Below, piece after piece: positions 8,433 to 17,426 of a stretch of 63,804 bases of DNA (its first letter is position 1; each line of letters begins with the position of its first letter). Below the pieces are notes generated by a model. It was not told the DNA's origin, did not search any database, and worked only from the letters and a program-made list of their open reading frames with translations. Source of the DNA: Neptuniibacter sp. UBA6509. GTDB taxonomy: Bacteria; Pseudomonadota; Gammaproteobacteria; Pseudomonadales; Balneatricaceae. The translations under genes were made by a program, and so were the position numbers. The stretch is taken from assembly GCA_002435145.1 (NCBI GenBank), contig DJLT01000123.1:1-63804 (forward strand), read 5' to 3'.

Positions 8433-9101
8433 ATGAAACGGTTAAATGCTAATTTGAGCACGCTTGCTTCAGCTGTATTGTTATCTGTTGCGGTAAGTCA
8501 GAGTGCGATTGCTGCAGATGGTTTTTATGTAGGAGGTCAAGTCCAGAGCTCGACCTTTGGTCATAAAATTGAGCGGAATACGGGTAGTTCCACCAATCCA
8601 AGTATTACGAGTTTCGCTGAAGAAACAGATGTGGCTGTAGGTGTGCATCTTGGTTATAAAATGCATGTCACTGATGATGCTTTTGTTGCGGCGGAAGTTT
8701 TTTATAATGCCGAAAACAGTGAAACTACTAACATCAATAACATGCTTCAAACGCGTTTAGATCTAGAAAGCACCTATGGTATTAACTTTAAGGCCGGTGT
8801 GGATGTTACGAGTAAATTTGCTGTTTATGGTATTGCTGGTGCGACGGTATTAGATTTTGATATTCATAACAGCTACCCATTTGCTCCGCCTATGCGTAGT
8901 GGTGATACAACTGAAGTGGGTCTCTCTTTAGGTGCAGGCTTCGAGTATCAAGTTGATAATCAATGGTCTGTGAAAGGTGAGTACATTCGAATCAATGATG
9001 TGGATTTCACGCCTCTGCCTGAGGTTGCCGTTCCAGGTAAAATCAATCCAAATGATGTTGATTACGACAGCTTGAAGTTGTCGCTTAGCTACGCGTTCTA
9101 G
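8433..9101 (+). CDS. outer-membrane beta-barrel protein (OmpW/OmpA-like small barrel)
   Basis: The 222-residue protein begins with a signal peptide (MKRLNANLSTLASAVLLSVA..., cleavage after about AIAA). It then shows alternating beta-strand patterns ending in an aromatic C-terminal residue (LKLSLSYAF), as required for BAM assembly. GFYVGGQVQSS, VGVHLGYKM and VGLSLGAGFEYQ are strands typical of small eight-stranded barrels. The ribosome site GGAG precedes the ATG. It is divergent from the two-component pair and is its most likely target. The function (porin, adhesion or structural) is not visible. Confidence 0.85.
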   Translation: MKRLNANLSTLASAVLLSVAVSQSAIAADGFYVGGQVQSSTFGHKIERNTGSSTNPSITSFAEETDVAVGVHLGYKMHVTDDAFVAAEVFYNAENSETTNINNMLQTRLDLESTYGINFKAGVDVTSKFAVYGIAGATVLDFDIHNSYPFAPPMRSGDTTEVGLSLGAGFEYQVDNQWSVKGEYIRINDVDFTPLPEVAVPGKINPNDVDYDSLKLSLSYAF

Positions 9102-9265
9102 TAGCTACTTGATGATCTCTACTTAATCGAGATCTCTCTTCTGCCTACACATGTTAGTCGTCCCCCCTTCTTTAATGTGTGTAGGTCGATTCCCCTCTCT
9201 GTTAGAAATCGGCTTCTGCCAGAATTAATCACAATTCAAGTTTCAGGCTTTACTCTCGCTCTGAG

Positions 9266-9307
9266 CTTAAACCTTAAATCTTTAATCCTAAACCTTTAAT
9301 CCTAAGC
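9266..9307 (+). repeat. 14-base tandem repeat upstream of the FIST gene
   Basis: CTTTAATCCTAAAC (9280-9293) is followed directly by CTTTAATCCTAAGC (9294-9307), 13 of 14 bases identical. A more degenerate copy, CTTAAACCTTAAAT (9266-9279), precedes them. The array ends about 60 bases before the FIST start. It could be slippage-derived or an operator array. Confidence 0.75.
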
Positions 9308-9367
9308 CTAGGCATTCAGCGTCAAATTCTACTAAGCTTTTATCACCTTTTTAGAGTTAGCAATGTA

Positions 9368-10510
9368 ATGAATGACGCAATCAAATTTGCTTCTACTCAG
9401 CTCTCTGACGCAAGGCTTGCGGTTAATGAGCTTAAGCAAAACCTTTCTTTAGATAGCTATAGTCTTATATCGGTCTTCTATTCGGCTTCTTATGAGTTGG
9501 AAGTTCTGCGTGATGCTTTGCTTGTCGATTTCCCCAATACTGAAATTGTTGGCTGTTCTACAGCGGGAGAGATAGGTGCTAAGGGGTATTCTGAGAATAG
9601 TATTTCAGCTGTAGCTTTCTCTAAAACGAGCTTTCAAATTAGCGTTCATCGCTATGACGATCTTAAGAATCTTTCTGTAATTGATTGGCATGATGCGACC
9701 GTTAAGTTTCACAGTGAACATAATCTAAAGTGTGGAATACAATCAGATGAATCAACCTTCGGTTTTCTATTAATTGATGGAATGTCACGAAGGGAGGAGC
9801 CCTTCACGCGTATCGTGAGTAATGCTATCTCTGGAATTCCGGTTGTAGGGGGCTCTGCTGGAGATGATCTCTATTTCAACACTTGCCCAATATTACATAA
9901 CAGCGATATAGCGACAGATAGTGCAGTGCTTGTCCTGATAACAACCCCCTTGCCGTTCCGTTTATACAAGACTCAAAATGTACTCGCCAATGAGCAGCGG
10001 ATGGTTGTTACTGGTGCCATCCCAGAGCTTCGAGTTATCACCGAGATTAATGGTTTTCCTGCTGCTGAAGAGTACGCGCGGATCTGTAATCTGAATACTG
10101 TTGGTGAGCTTTCTTCCGCTGTTTTTGCCGCTCATCCTGTCGTAGTTGTTATGGGCGATGAGCAGTATGTTCGTTCTATCCAACACGTAAATCCGGATCA
10201 CAGCCTGACTTTTTATTGTGCTATCGACCAGGGCATGGTTATGCGACTTGGCACTTGTACAGATCTTGTTGAAAGCATGGATAGGACGCTTACGCAGATC
10301 GCTAAAGATATTGGCAGGCTAGCTTGCACCGTTACCTTTGATTGCATTCTACGCCGTTTACAGTTGCAGGAAATGGGCGAGCTTGAGCATATGTCTAAAG
10401 TTCTCAAATCGCATAACGCAATCGGCTTTAGTACTTATGGGGAGCAGTTTAACGGTCTTCATGTTAATCAGACATGTGCGGGGATTGCGATTGGTGCTGT
10501 AGATGAGTAG
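9368..10510 (+). CDS. FIST signal-transduction sensor protein
   Basis: This 380-residue soluble protein has a FIST N domain (about 30-220, with FPNTEIVGCSTAGEI and the glycine-rich VVGGSAGDD motif) and a FIST C domain (about 225-370). FIST domains are small-ligand sensors, probably for amino acids, and commonly sit beside histidine kinases or cyclases. The stop overlaps the start of the following kinase gene (ATGAGTAG), the usual FIST-kinase arrangement. No signal peptide or membrane helix is present, so it acts in the cytosol. Confidence 0.88.
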   Translation: MNDAIKFASTQLSDARLAVNELKQNLSLDSYSLISVFYSASYELEVLRDALLVDFPNTEIVGCSTAGEIGAKGYSENSISAVAFSKTSFQISVHRYDDLKNLSVIDWHDATVKFHSEHNLKCGIQSDESTFGFLLIDGMSRREEPFTRIVSNAISGIPVVGGSAGDDLYFNTCPILHNSDIATDSAVLVLITTPLPFRLYKTQNVLANEQRMVVTGAIPELRVITEINGFPAAEEYARICNLNTVGELSSAVFAAHPVVVVMGDEQYVRSIQHVNPDHSLTFYCAIDQGMVMRLGTCTDLVESMDRTLTQIAKDIGRLACTVTFDCILRRLQLQEMGELEHMSKVLKSHNAIGFSTYGEQFNGLHVNQTCAGIAIGAVDE

Positions 10511-11509
10511 TGATACTGATACCGCTTATAAGGCTGAAATAGCACGTTTAAACAAAATCATCCGTGTCTTGTGTGATCGTGCGGAGTTGGGTGTAAATAG
10601 CGAAGCGAGTGATTTTCCATCTTCCAGACAACCGTTGTTCTAGAAGAGAAGGTGCAGGCACGTACCGCCGAACTCAAAGAAGCTCTCGATAGCTTGGCCA
10701 TATCCAATGAGGAGTTAGATTGCTCTCTTAATGAGTTAAAGCGAACCCAGAAAGCGCTTGTGGAATCCAAGAAAATGGCTTCTTTGGCAGGTCTGGTCAT
10801 GGGGGTCGCGCATGAACTTAACACCCCGCTTGGGGTCGCTGTAACGACTGTTTCTTCTATCGAGCAGCGCTGTAAGATCCTCAAGGATGACTTTGAAAAT
10901 GATCATTTAACCCAAACGGGATTATTCGAATCGCTTGATGAAATAATGCAGGCGGTTACTTTGGCTTCTTCTAGTTTGTTGAAAAGTAACTATCTTATCT
11001 CTCAGTTTAAGCAAGTGTCTGCTGTTAAGGGTAAACCTTATTTAGTTAACCTTTCTTCTTATATTCAGGAGTTATGTCTTGTTATGAAGGAAGAGCTTGA
11101 TCACCCTTCTCTATCAATTTCAGTGGATGTTCAATCTGATTATTTGGATTGTGTCGTAGACGAGAACGCGCTTTGTAATGTCCTTTCTAGTCTTATGTAT
11201 AACTCTTCCCAGCATGCCTTTGGTAATCAACCGTCGCCTTCGATCAGTCTTCAAGTTTCAGTTGCAGATGGGTATGTCGTCATTAATTACAAGGACAACG
11301 GTTCTGGGCTTGATCCTGATATTGCCCCAGAAATTTTCGACCCTTTTTTTACCACGGCCAGAAGCTCTGGCTCGATTGGACTTGGGTTATACATCGTTTT
11401 CAATATCGTCACTGAGGCATTGGGCGGCAATATTGAATTAACCGCGTGGTCTAATGGTTGTCACTATACGCTTACGTTTCCACGTATATCGGGCGCAATT
11501 GATTCCTAA
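10503..11509 (+). pseudogene. FIST-associated sensor histidine kinase, frame broken by one missing base
   Basis: From the ATG at 10503, which overlaps the FIST stop, the frame reads a normal family N terminus (MSSDTDTAYKAEIARLNKII...SDFPS) and then stops at 10641. The continuation FQTTVVLEEKVQARTAELKE lies in another frame starting at 10622. One base is missing around 10619-10622; with it restored the gene encodes 335 residues. The C-terminal part is intact: coiled coil, HisKA box (MGVAHELNTPLG) and HATPase (NGSGLDPDIAPEIFDPF, GLGLYIV). A GTG at 10652 could restart translation of a 285-residue kinase core. A sequencing error, a real mutation or frameshifting could explain the break. Confidence 0.8.
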
Positions 11510-11516
11510 TTCTCTA

Positions 11517-11532
11517 TGTTTCACGTGAAACA
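11517..11532. promoter_or_regulatory. perfect parS centromere site (ParB box)
   Basis: TGTTTCACGTGAAACA is the perfect 16-base palindromic parS sequence recognised by chromosomal ParB. It is intergenic, eight bases after the kinase stop and before the converging gmhB gene. Confidence 0.95.
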
Positions 11533-11603
11533 ACTTCCAGTTTACCCTGCTCTATTTCAGCCTAGATGATTGCTAGGAGCAGTGTATGGAAGCCGTTGCA
11601 TGT

Positions 11604-12164
11604 TTAGCTGCTAAGTAGATGTTGTGCAAAAGAGATTAGATCATCAAATATAATAGTGTTAGCTGGCATATCTCCTTTAGCGATTGTTCTTTCTCCCTTT
11701 CCTGTTTTAACCAGCACAGGTGCGCTGCGTAGTTTGCTGCCAGCTATTAAGTCTCGACCGCTGTCACCAACAGTGAAGCTCCCTGCAAGATCATCTAACT
11801 TAAGATCTGAGGCGATCTCCTCAAACATGCCGGCATCTGGTTTGCGGCATTTGCAGTTGTCATCAGGACCGTGTGGACAGAACTTAATGCTTTGTATTTC
11901 CCCGCCGGCTTCATTAACTAGCCTAAGCATTTTGTCGTGCATTTTGCTTAGTGTGTCCTCTGTGAAATAGCCTCTTGCTAAACCTGATTGATTCGTAGCT
12001 ACATGAATTTTGTATCCGGCTTTTGATAGCATTGCGATAGCTTCAATACTTCCAGGTAGCGCTATCCATTCGTCAACGCTTTTAACGTATTCATCTGAAT
12101 CTTGATTTATAACGCCATCCCTATCAAGAATGATTAGCTTTAAAGGTGTTTCTTTATGTGGCAT
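11604..12164 (-). CDS. gmhB: D-glycero-beta-D-manno-heptose-1,7-bisphosphate 7-phosphatase
   Basis: The 186-residue HAD phosphatase removes the 7-phosphate during ADP-heptose synthesis for the lipopolysaccharide inner core. Motifs: DRDGVINQDSDEYVKS (HAD motif I and substrate loop), ATNQSG (motif II), the zinc-binding CPHGPDDNCKCRKP segment with K in CRKPDAGM, and VGDSGRDLIAG (motif IV). The length is typical. It lies downstream of glyS in the same direction, the arrangement known near the Pseudomonas origin, but is separated from glyS by a terminator and a parS site. Confidence 0.93.
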   Translation of the reverse strand: MPHKETPLKLIILDRDGVINQDSDEYVKSVDEWIALPGSIEAIAMLSKAGYKIHVATNQSGLARGYFTEDTLSKMHDKMLRLVNEAGGEIQSIKFCPHGPDDNCKCRKPDAGMFEEIASDLKLDDLAGSFTVGDSGRDLIAGSKLRSAPVLVKTGKGERTIAKGDMPANTIIFDDLISFAQHLLSS

Positions 12165-12184
12165 CTCATGCGTCTCATTGGTTG

Positions 12185-12200
12185 TGTTTCACGTGAAACA
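12185..12200. promoter_or_regulatory. perfect parS centromere site (ParB box)
   Basis: TGTTTCACGTGAAACA again matches parS perfectly, 668 bases from the previous copy. It lies between gmhB and glyS, just upstream of gmhB. Three sites within 6.4 kb indicate the ParB loading region close to oriC. Confidence 0.95.
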
Positions 12201-12227
12201 AGTTTGGTTATAGCGTTGTGGCGGCGA

Positions 12228-12256
12228 AAAAAAACCGGCTAATAAAAGCCGGTTTT
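12228..12256 (-). terminator. rho-independent terminator of glyQS
   Basis: AAAACCGGCT (12231-12240) and AGCCGGTTTT (12247-12256) form a perfect ten-base stem with a six-base loop. Read on the minus strand, it is followed by a run of T, directly after the glyS stop. Confidence 0.9.
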
Positions 12257-12278
12257 GATTTTAAGCAATAAGAGACTA

Positions 12279-14327
12279 CTAGCCAAGGACTGAGATGTCG
12301 GCAACGCCAAGGAACAGAGCGCGAAGCTGGCTCAGAAGAGCAAGTCGGTTGTTCTTAACGGCTTCATCATCTGCCATCACCATTACGTCTTCAAAGAAAG
12401 CATCTACTGAAACGCGAAGGCTTGATAGAGATTCCAGTGAGTCTTGGTATTTACCTTCTGCGAATAAAGGTGCAAGAGACGCCTTCTGAGCTTCAATTTC
12501 TGCTGCGAGTGCCTTCTCAGCTGCTTCGGTAAGAAGTGCTGTATCGACTTCTGCTGTACCTGTTACGCCCTGCTTACTAAGGATGTTTGATACACGCTTG
12601 TTTGCAGCAGCAAGAGCTTCTGCTTCAGGTAAAGAGCGGAAGTGATTTACGGCTTTTACGCGGCGATCGAAATCAAGCGGGCGGCTTGGTTTTAGTGCAA
12701 GTACTGCAAGGAATACTTCAGCATTGATGCCTGCATCTTCGTACCAAGCGCGGAAACGCTCAAGCATAAAGTCGAGAACTTTATCTTCCAAGCCATCACG
12801 TGCAGGTAACGAGTTGTGGTTGTCAGCTGCTATTTTAAGTAGCTCGCGCAGATCAAGATCAAGATTGCGTTCAACAATAATGCGTAACACACCTAGAGCA
12901 GCTCGGCGTAAAGCAAACGGGTCTTTAGAGCCTGTAGGAGGCTGATTGATACCAAAGAGACCTGTTAGGGTGTCTAGACGATCTGCAATCGCTACAGCGA
13001 TGCCGGGAGCGCTCTGTGGTAGCTCGTCACCAGCAAAACGTGGCATGTACTGCTCGTTTTGAGCCAGTGCTACGTCATTGTTTTCACCGTCATTCAGCGC
13101 ATAGTGGTAACCCATTAGGCCTTGAAGATCAGTGAACTCATAAACCATATCAGTTAGCAGATCTGTTTTAGCAAGTAGACCTGCACGCTCTGCTTTACTC
13201 TGGTCTTCGCCAAGAGCTGTTGCGATCTTTCCAGATAGTGCGCTGATACGGCTCGCTTTGTCGTGAACGGTGCCTAGGTCTTTTTGGAAGACAATGCTCT
13301 TAAGTTTTTCTACGCGTGACTCTAGAGTGGTTTTCTTGTCTGTCTCAAAGAAGAACGCAGCATCAGAAAGACGAGGACGGATAACCTTCTCATTACCTTC
13401 GATAACCTGTTGAGGATCGTTAGATACGATATTGCAGATAGTCGTAAAGTTGGGTAGGAGGTTGCCATTAGCATCTAGATGGTGGAAATATTTTTGATGC
13501 TCTTTCATTGAAGAGATAAGTGCTTGAGCAGGTACTTCAAGGAAACGTTCCTCAAAGCGACCGGTCAGCGCAACTGGCCACTCGTTTAGAGCGGTTACTT
13601 CATCCAGTAGATCTTCGTCAATTTGCGCTACTGCATTTAACTTATTGCCCTCAGCTTGAACCTGTTCATTGATCATCGCTTTACGAATTTCGTAATCTGC
13701 GATAACCATGCCCGGGCTTTCTAAGCTGGTTGCGTATTCAGCTGGCGTAATAAGCTCGATATTTTGGTTGTAGTGGAAGCGGTGACCGCGTGTTTTTCGG
13801 CCTGATTTTAGACCAAGAATTTCGCAATCAACAACTTCATCGCCAAACAGCATAACCAGCCAATGCACAGGACGAACGAACTCAATACGAGATGCTCCCC
13901 AGCGCATGCGCTTTGGAATAGGCAGTTTGTTTAGTGAGGTTTCAACCAGCGCAGGAAGCAAGGATGCTGTTGCTTTGCCCTCTTCTGTCGCCTTAAAGTT
14001 GAAGTATTCACCTTTGTTGGTTTCAATTTTTTCAAGCTGGTCAGCTGTAACACCGCAAGAGCGCGCAAAGCCCTCTACCGCTTTTTCAGGCGCTTTTACT
14101 GAAGGTCCGCGTTTTTCGATCTCGCGGTCAGCTTGCTTGTCATCTAGGCCGCTGATAAGTACAGCAAGGCGGCGTGGTGATGCATAGCTTTTTACTTCAC
14201 CGAAGCTAACGCCAGCCTCAGCTAAGCCAGCAGTAATGCCTTTAGTAAATGCATTCGATAATGTTTTAAGGGCTTTAGGTGGTAGCTCTTCAGTACCTAG
14301 CTCTACAAGAAAATCATGTTGTGCCAT
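12279..14327 (-). CDS. glyS: glycine-tRNA ligase beta subunit
   Basis: The 682-residue beta subunit of the alpha2-beta2 bacterial glycyl-tRNA synthetase starts with [20 protein letters not shown], the signature N terminus. It contains the HD-like central region (TDLLTDMVYEFTDLQGLMGYHYAL) and a C-terminal DALR anticodon-binding domain. The length is as expected (about 685-690). Its ATG overlaps the glyQ stop by one base (TAATG), giving coupled translation of the two subunits. It is essential for charging tRNA-Gly. Confidence 0.98.
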   Translation of the reverse strand: MAQHDFLVELGTEELPPKALKTLSNAFTKGITAGLAEAGVSFGEVKSYASPRRLAVLISGLDDKQADREIEKRGPSVKAPEKAVEGFARSCGVTADQLEKIETNKGEYFNFKATEEGKATASLLPALVETSLNKLPIPKRMRWGASRIEFVRPVHWLVMLFGDEVVDCEILGLKSGRKTRGHRFHYNQNIELITPAEYATSLESPGMVIADYEIRKAMINEQVQAEGNKLNAVAQIDEDLLDEVTALNEWPVALTGRFEERFLEVPAQALISSMKEHQKYFHHLDANGNLLPNFTTICNIVSNDPQQVIEGNEKVIRPRLSDAAFFFETDKKTTLESRVEKLKSIVFQKDLGTVHDKASRISALSGKIATALGEDQSKAERAGLLAKTDLLTDMVYEFTDLQGLMGYHYALNDGENNDVALAQNEQYMPRFAGDELPQSAPGIAVAIADRLDTLTGLFGINQPPTGSKDPFALRRAALGVLRIIVERNLDLDLRELLKIAADNHNSLPARDGLEDKVLDFMLERFRAWYEDAGINAEVFLAVLALKPSRPLDFDRRVKAVNHFRSLPEAEALAAANKRVSNILSKQGVTGTAEVDTALLTEAAEKALAAEIEAQKASLAPLFAEGKYQDSLESLSSLRVSVDAFFEDVMVMADDEAVKNNRLALLSQLRALFLGVADISVLG

Positions 14328-15298
14328 TACTTGCTCTCCTCGCAGTTTGCCAGAACTTCCTGACGTAGTGCTTCAGGTGCTAGCGGGAAACCTAACTCTT
14401 TACGGGTGTTGAAATATGCTTGCGCAACACCACGTGCCAGTGTTCTAACGCGTAGAATGAAACGCTGACGCTCTGTTACAGAGATCGCATGGCGTGCGTC
14501 TAAAAGGTTGAACGTATGTGATGCTTTTAACACTTGCTCATATGCAGGCAGAGGTAGAGGTGTTTCTAGCTCTAGTAGCTTATTGCATTCAGCTTCACAG
14601 TGATCAAATGCTTTGAATAGTTCGCTTACATCGGCGTGTTCGAAGTTGTAAGTGGATTGCTCCACTTCATTCTGGTGGAAAACATCGCCATAAGTTACAA
14701 CGGAACCGTCTTCATTCTTCGCCCAAACTAGGTCATATACGCTGTCTACGTTTTGTAGGTACATAGCGATACGCTCTAGACCGTATGTGATCTCGCCGGT
14801 CACTGGGTAGCATTCCAGTCCACCCGCTTGCTGGAAGTAGGTAAACTGAGTAACTTCCATTCCGTTTAGCCAAACTTCCCAGCCTAGACCCCATGCGCCG
14901 AGTGTCGGTGATTCCCAGTTGTCTTCTACGAAGCGAACATCGTGAATGCCCAGATCAACGCCCATGCGGCTTAAAGAACCTAGGTAAAGCTCCTGAATGT
15001 TATCAGGGGAAGGCTTCAATACGACTTGGAATTGGTAGTAGTGCTGCAGACGGTTAGGGTTTTCACCATAACGGCCATCCGTTGGACGACGGCTTGGCTG
15101 CACGTATGCAGAACGCCAAGTTTCGGGTCCAATAGCACGAAGAAAAGTTGCAGGGTGGAAGGTGCCAGCACCTACCTCCATATCAAGCGGTTGTACGAGT
15201 ACACAACCCTGCTCTGCCCAGTATTCTTGCAGTGCAAGGATCAGCCCTTGAAATGTGCTTACGTCTGGGGTTGCCTTATCAGTCACAGAGTTCACCAT
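14327..15298 (-). CDS. glyQ: glycine-tRNA ligase alpha subunit
   Basis: The catalytic alpha subunit carries the class II synthetase motifs: [20 protein letters not shown] at the N terminus, [19 protein letters not shown] (motif 2 region) and [19 protein letters not shown] (motif 3). I place the start at the ATG at 15298 ([13 protein letters not shown], 323 residues). The in-frame upstream extension to 15340 adds 14 residues that are absent from the family. It is followed by glyS with a one-base overlap. Confidence 0.97.
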   Translation of the reverse strand: MVNSVTDKATPDVSTFQGLILALQEYWAEQGCVLVQPLDMEVGAGTFHPATFLRAIGPETWRSAYVQPSRRPTDGRYGENPNRLQHYYQFQVVLKPSPDNIQELYLGSLSRMGVDLGIHDVRFVEDNWESPTLGAWGLGWEVWLNGMEVTQFTYFQQAGGLECYPVTGEITYGLERIAMYLQNVDSVYDLVWAKNEDGSVVTYGDVFHQNEVEQSTYNFEHADVSELFKAFDHCEAECNKLLELETPLPLPAYEQVLKASHTFNLLDARHAISVTERQRFILRVRTLARGVAQAYFNTRKELGFPLAPEALRQEVLANCEESK

Positions 15299-15399
15299 TG
15301 TAAATTTGGCCGAAAAAATTAGCCGGGAATTATACAACAAAAAATGATCAATCGGTCTTTGGAATGGTGCAAACGAGAGGATAATGCGGGATTTTTAAT

Positions 15400-15434
15400 A
15401 AAAAGATTGAGCAGAAGAGGAATCTGCTCAATCT
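15400..15434 (-). terminator. rho-independent terminator of ytoQ
   Basis: AGATTGAGCAGA (15404-15415) and TCTGCTCAATCT (15423-15434) form a perfect 12-base stem with a seven-base loop. On the minus strand it is followed by TTTTTATT. It lies just after the ytoQ stop and insulates glyQ. Confidence 0.9.
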
Positions 15435-15446
15435 GTCGCTCAAAGA

Positions 15447-15893
15447 TTAGTAATCTAAGCAGAGGTATTTCAGTGTTTCAATCACTTGTTCAGTGTTTTC
15501 TACAACCGCATGAGCGCAAGCGTCAATCTCTTTTAGCGGGTGTGTAAGCTCGGGTGCATGCTCAACAATCAATGATTTTCCGTTAGCTATGGCAAAGCCC
15601 GCATCGAAGGCTGCATTCCACTGACGGTATTTATCACCAAAGCGAACGATAACAATGTCAGCGCGTTTGATCGCTGTCATGTGGCGCATTGTATTCATCT
15701 TTGCGGACTTGTGATCAGTCCAGAAGTTTTTCTCTTCCGGGCCAAGAATAGTTGTGGCGCAACCATCGCTTGAATCATGGTCTGTGTTAGGTGTAAGTAC
15801 ATCAATAGGTAGACCGTTTTGATTGATCGCTTTTTTGATCTTATCGCGCCAGTCAGAATGAATCTCGCCAGATAGGTATACAGTATAACGCAT
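15447..15893 (-). CDS. ytoQ: YtoQ family protein (nucleoside 2-deoxyribosyltransferase-like fold)
   Basis: This 148-residue cytosolic protein starts MRYTVYLSGEIHSDWR and contains NTDHDSSDGCATTILG, FWTDHKSAKMN and RADIVIVRFGDKYRQWNAAFDAG. These segments are shared by YtoQ proteins. The fold is related to nucleoside deoxyribosyltransferases, but the biological substrate is unknown to me. It forms a single unit, with its own terminator downstream and trkH ending 69 bases upstream in the same direction. Confidence 0.85.
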   Translation of the reverse strand: MRYTVYLSGEIHSDWRDKIKKAINQNGLPIDVLTPNTDHDSSDGCATTILGPEEKNFWTDHKSAKMNTMRHMTAIKRADIVIVRFGDKYRQWNAAFDAGFAIANGKSLIVEHAPELTHPLKEIDACAHAVVENTEQVIETLKYLCLDY

Positions 15894-15962
15894 GATTAAA
15901 GTCTCAACTTTGTGGTTCTATCCATAAATAAATTATGGATCTGTTTATTAATTTACCGTGCT

Positions 15963-17411
15963 TTATCGCTTCCAAAATATAGGAGTGAAAAGTACGAGTA
16001 GTGTAAATACTTCTAAGCGACCAAGTAGCATGGCAAAACAAAGAACCCATTTTGCAGGCTCATTCAGATCGCCGTAGTGGGCTGATACTTCACCTAGGCC
16101 TGGACCTAAATTGTTAAGTGCTGCGCCTACTGCTGACCATGCAGTGACCTGATCTAGGCCTGTCGCTAATAGCAAAATCAGCATAATCACGAAGACGATC
16201 ATGTAGACCGAGAAAAAACCCCATACAGCTTCTAGGACTTTATCAGAGATCGGTTTTTTGCCGAGCTTAACGGGAATGATCGCATTAGGATGTACCAGAC
16301 GTTGTATCTCTCGGTAGCCCTGCTTAAGAATGAGCAGAACACGTATCACCTTCATGCCACCCCCTGTCGAGCCTGCACAGCCCCCAGCAAAGGCCGCTAC
16401 GAATAGCAAAAATGGCAACATAACCGGCCAGTGAGCAAAGTCCGCGGTGGCAAAGCCTGTAGTCGTCGCAATGGAAACCACCATGAAAGAGGCTTTACGT
16501 AATGATTCTATAGGCGCATAGGTTTCGGTAACCACTAAAGCGGTTAGCGCGATAAGGATGATGCCCCCGAGAGTTGTCAGGTAAAATTTGAATTCAGGGT
16601 CTTTCATGTAATGAAAGATTGAGCGCTGGCGCCAAGCAAGAAAATGCAATCCAAAATTGACCGCTGAAATTGTCATAAAGAAGATACAAATCAGCTCAAT
16701 GGCAACTGAATCAAAATAGCCAATACTTGCGTCATGAGTAGAAAAACCACCAATAGCGACCGTGGAGAAGCTATGGCTGACCGCATCAAACAGATCCATA
16801 CCCGCCAGCCAATAACCTAAGGCGCAAGCGATCGTGAGCGATAGATAGATATACCAAAGCGCTTTTGCGGTTTCTGTAATACGTGGCGTAAGTTTAGAGT
16901 CTTTAACGGGGCCCGGTGTCTCCGCACGGTAAAGCTGCATACCACCAATGCCAAGCATCGGTAAAATAGCCACAGCTAGTACGATAATACCCATGCCCCC
17001 TAACCATTGGAGTTGTTGGCGATAGAAGAGTATGGATTTAGGGAGGTAGTCGATCCCTGTGATAACTGTGGCGCCTGTGGTGGTTAATCCTGACAGAGAT
17101 TCAAATACGGCATCCACAAAGGTTAGGTGTGGGAACTCGGTGAGCATAAATGGAAAAGCTCCGAAAAGGCCGAGTACTGCCCAGAAGAGTACCGTTATCA
17201 AGAAACCATCTCGGGTGCGCAGATCTTGCTTAACCCTGTATACCGGTATCCAGATTAGGAAGCCGGTTAGCAGAGTAATTAAGAAACCCGCAATAAATGC
17301 CAGCTCTGCCCCATCTGCGTAAAGGTAAGATATCGCCAGCGGCGGTAGCATCGAAATACTGAATATCATCAGTAGAATGCCAAGAATACGAAGAATGACT
17401 TTGTAATGCAT
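15963..17411 (-). CDS. trkH: Trk potassium uptake protein TrkH
   Basis: The 482-residue inner-membrane protein has about ten hydrophobic segments and the four P-loop repeats of the Trk/Ktr family, with selectivity-filter glycines in SGLTTTGATV, TVAIGGFSTHD, TTTGFATADF and NNLGPGLGEV. The tripod CAGSTGGGMKVIRVL follows the third loop. It forms the potassium channel that TrkA gates. It lies 15 bases after trkA in one operon (trkA-trkH). Confidence 0.96.
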   Translation of the reverse strand: MHYKVILRILGILLMIFSISMLPPLAISYLYADGAELAFIAGFLITLLTGFLIWIPVYRVKQDLRTRDGFLITVLFWAVLGLFGAFPFMLTEFPHLTFVDAVFESLSGLTTTGATVITGIDYLPKSILFYRQQLQWLGGMGIIVLAVAILPMLGIGGMQLYRAETPGPVKDSKLTPRITETAKALWYIYLSLTIACALGYWLAGMDLFDAVSHSFSTVAIGGFSTHDASIGYFDSVAIELICIFFMTISAVNFGLHFLAWRQRSIFHYMKDPEFKFYLTTLGGIILIALTALVVTETYAPIESLRKASFMVVSIATTTGFATADFAHWPVMLPFLLFVAAFAGGCAGSTGGGMKVIRVLLILKQGYREIQRLVHPNAIIPVKLGKKPISDKVLEAVWGFFSVYMIVFVIMLILLLATGLDQVTAWSAVGAALNNLGPGLGEVSAHYGDLNEPAKWVLCFAMLLGRLEVFTLLVLFTPIFWKR

Positions 17412-17426
17412 CTGATTCGTTACCGC

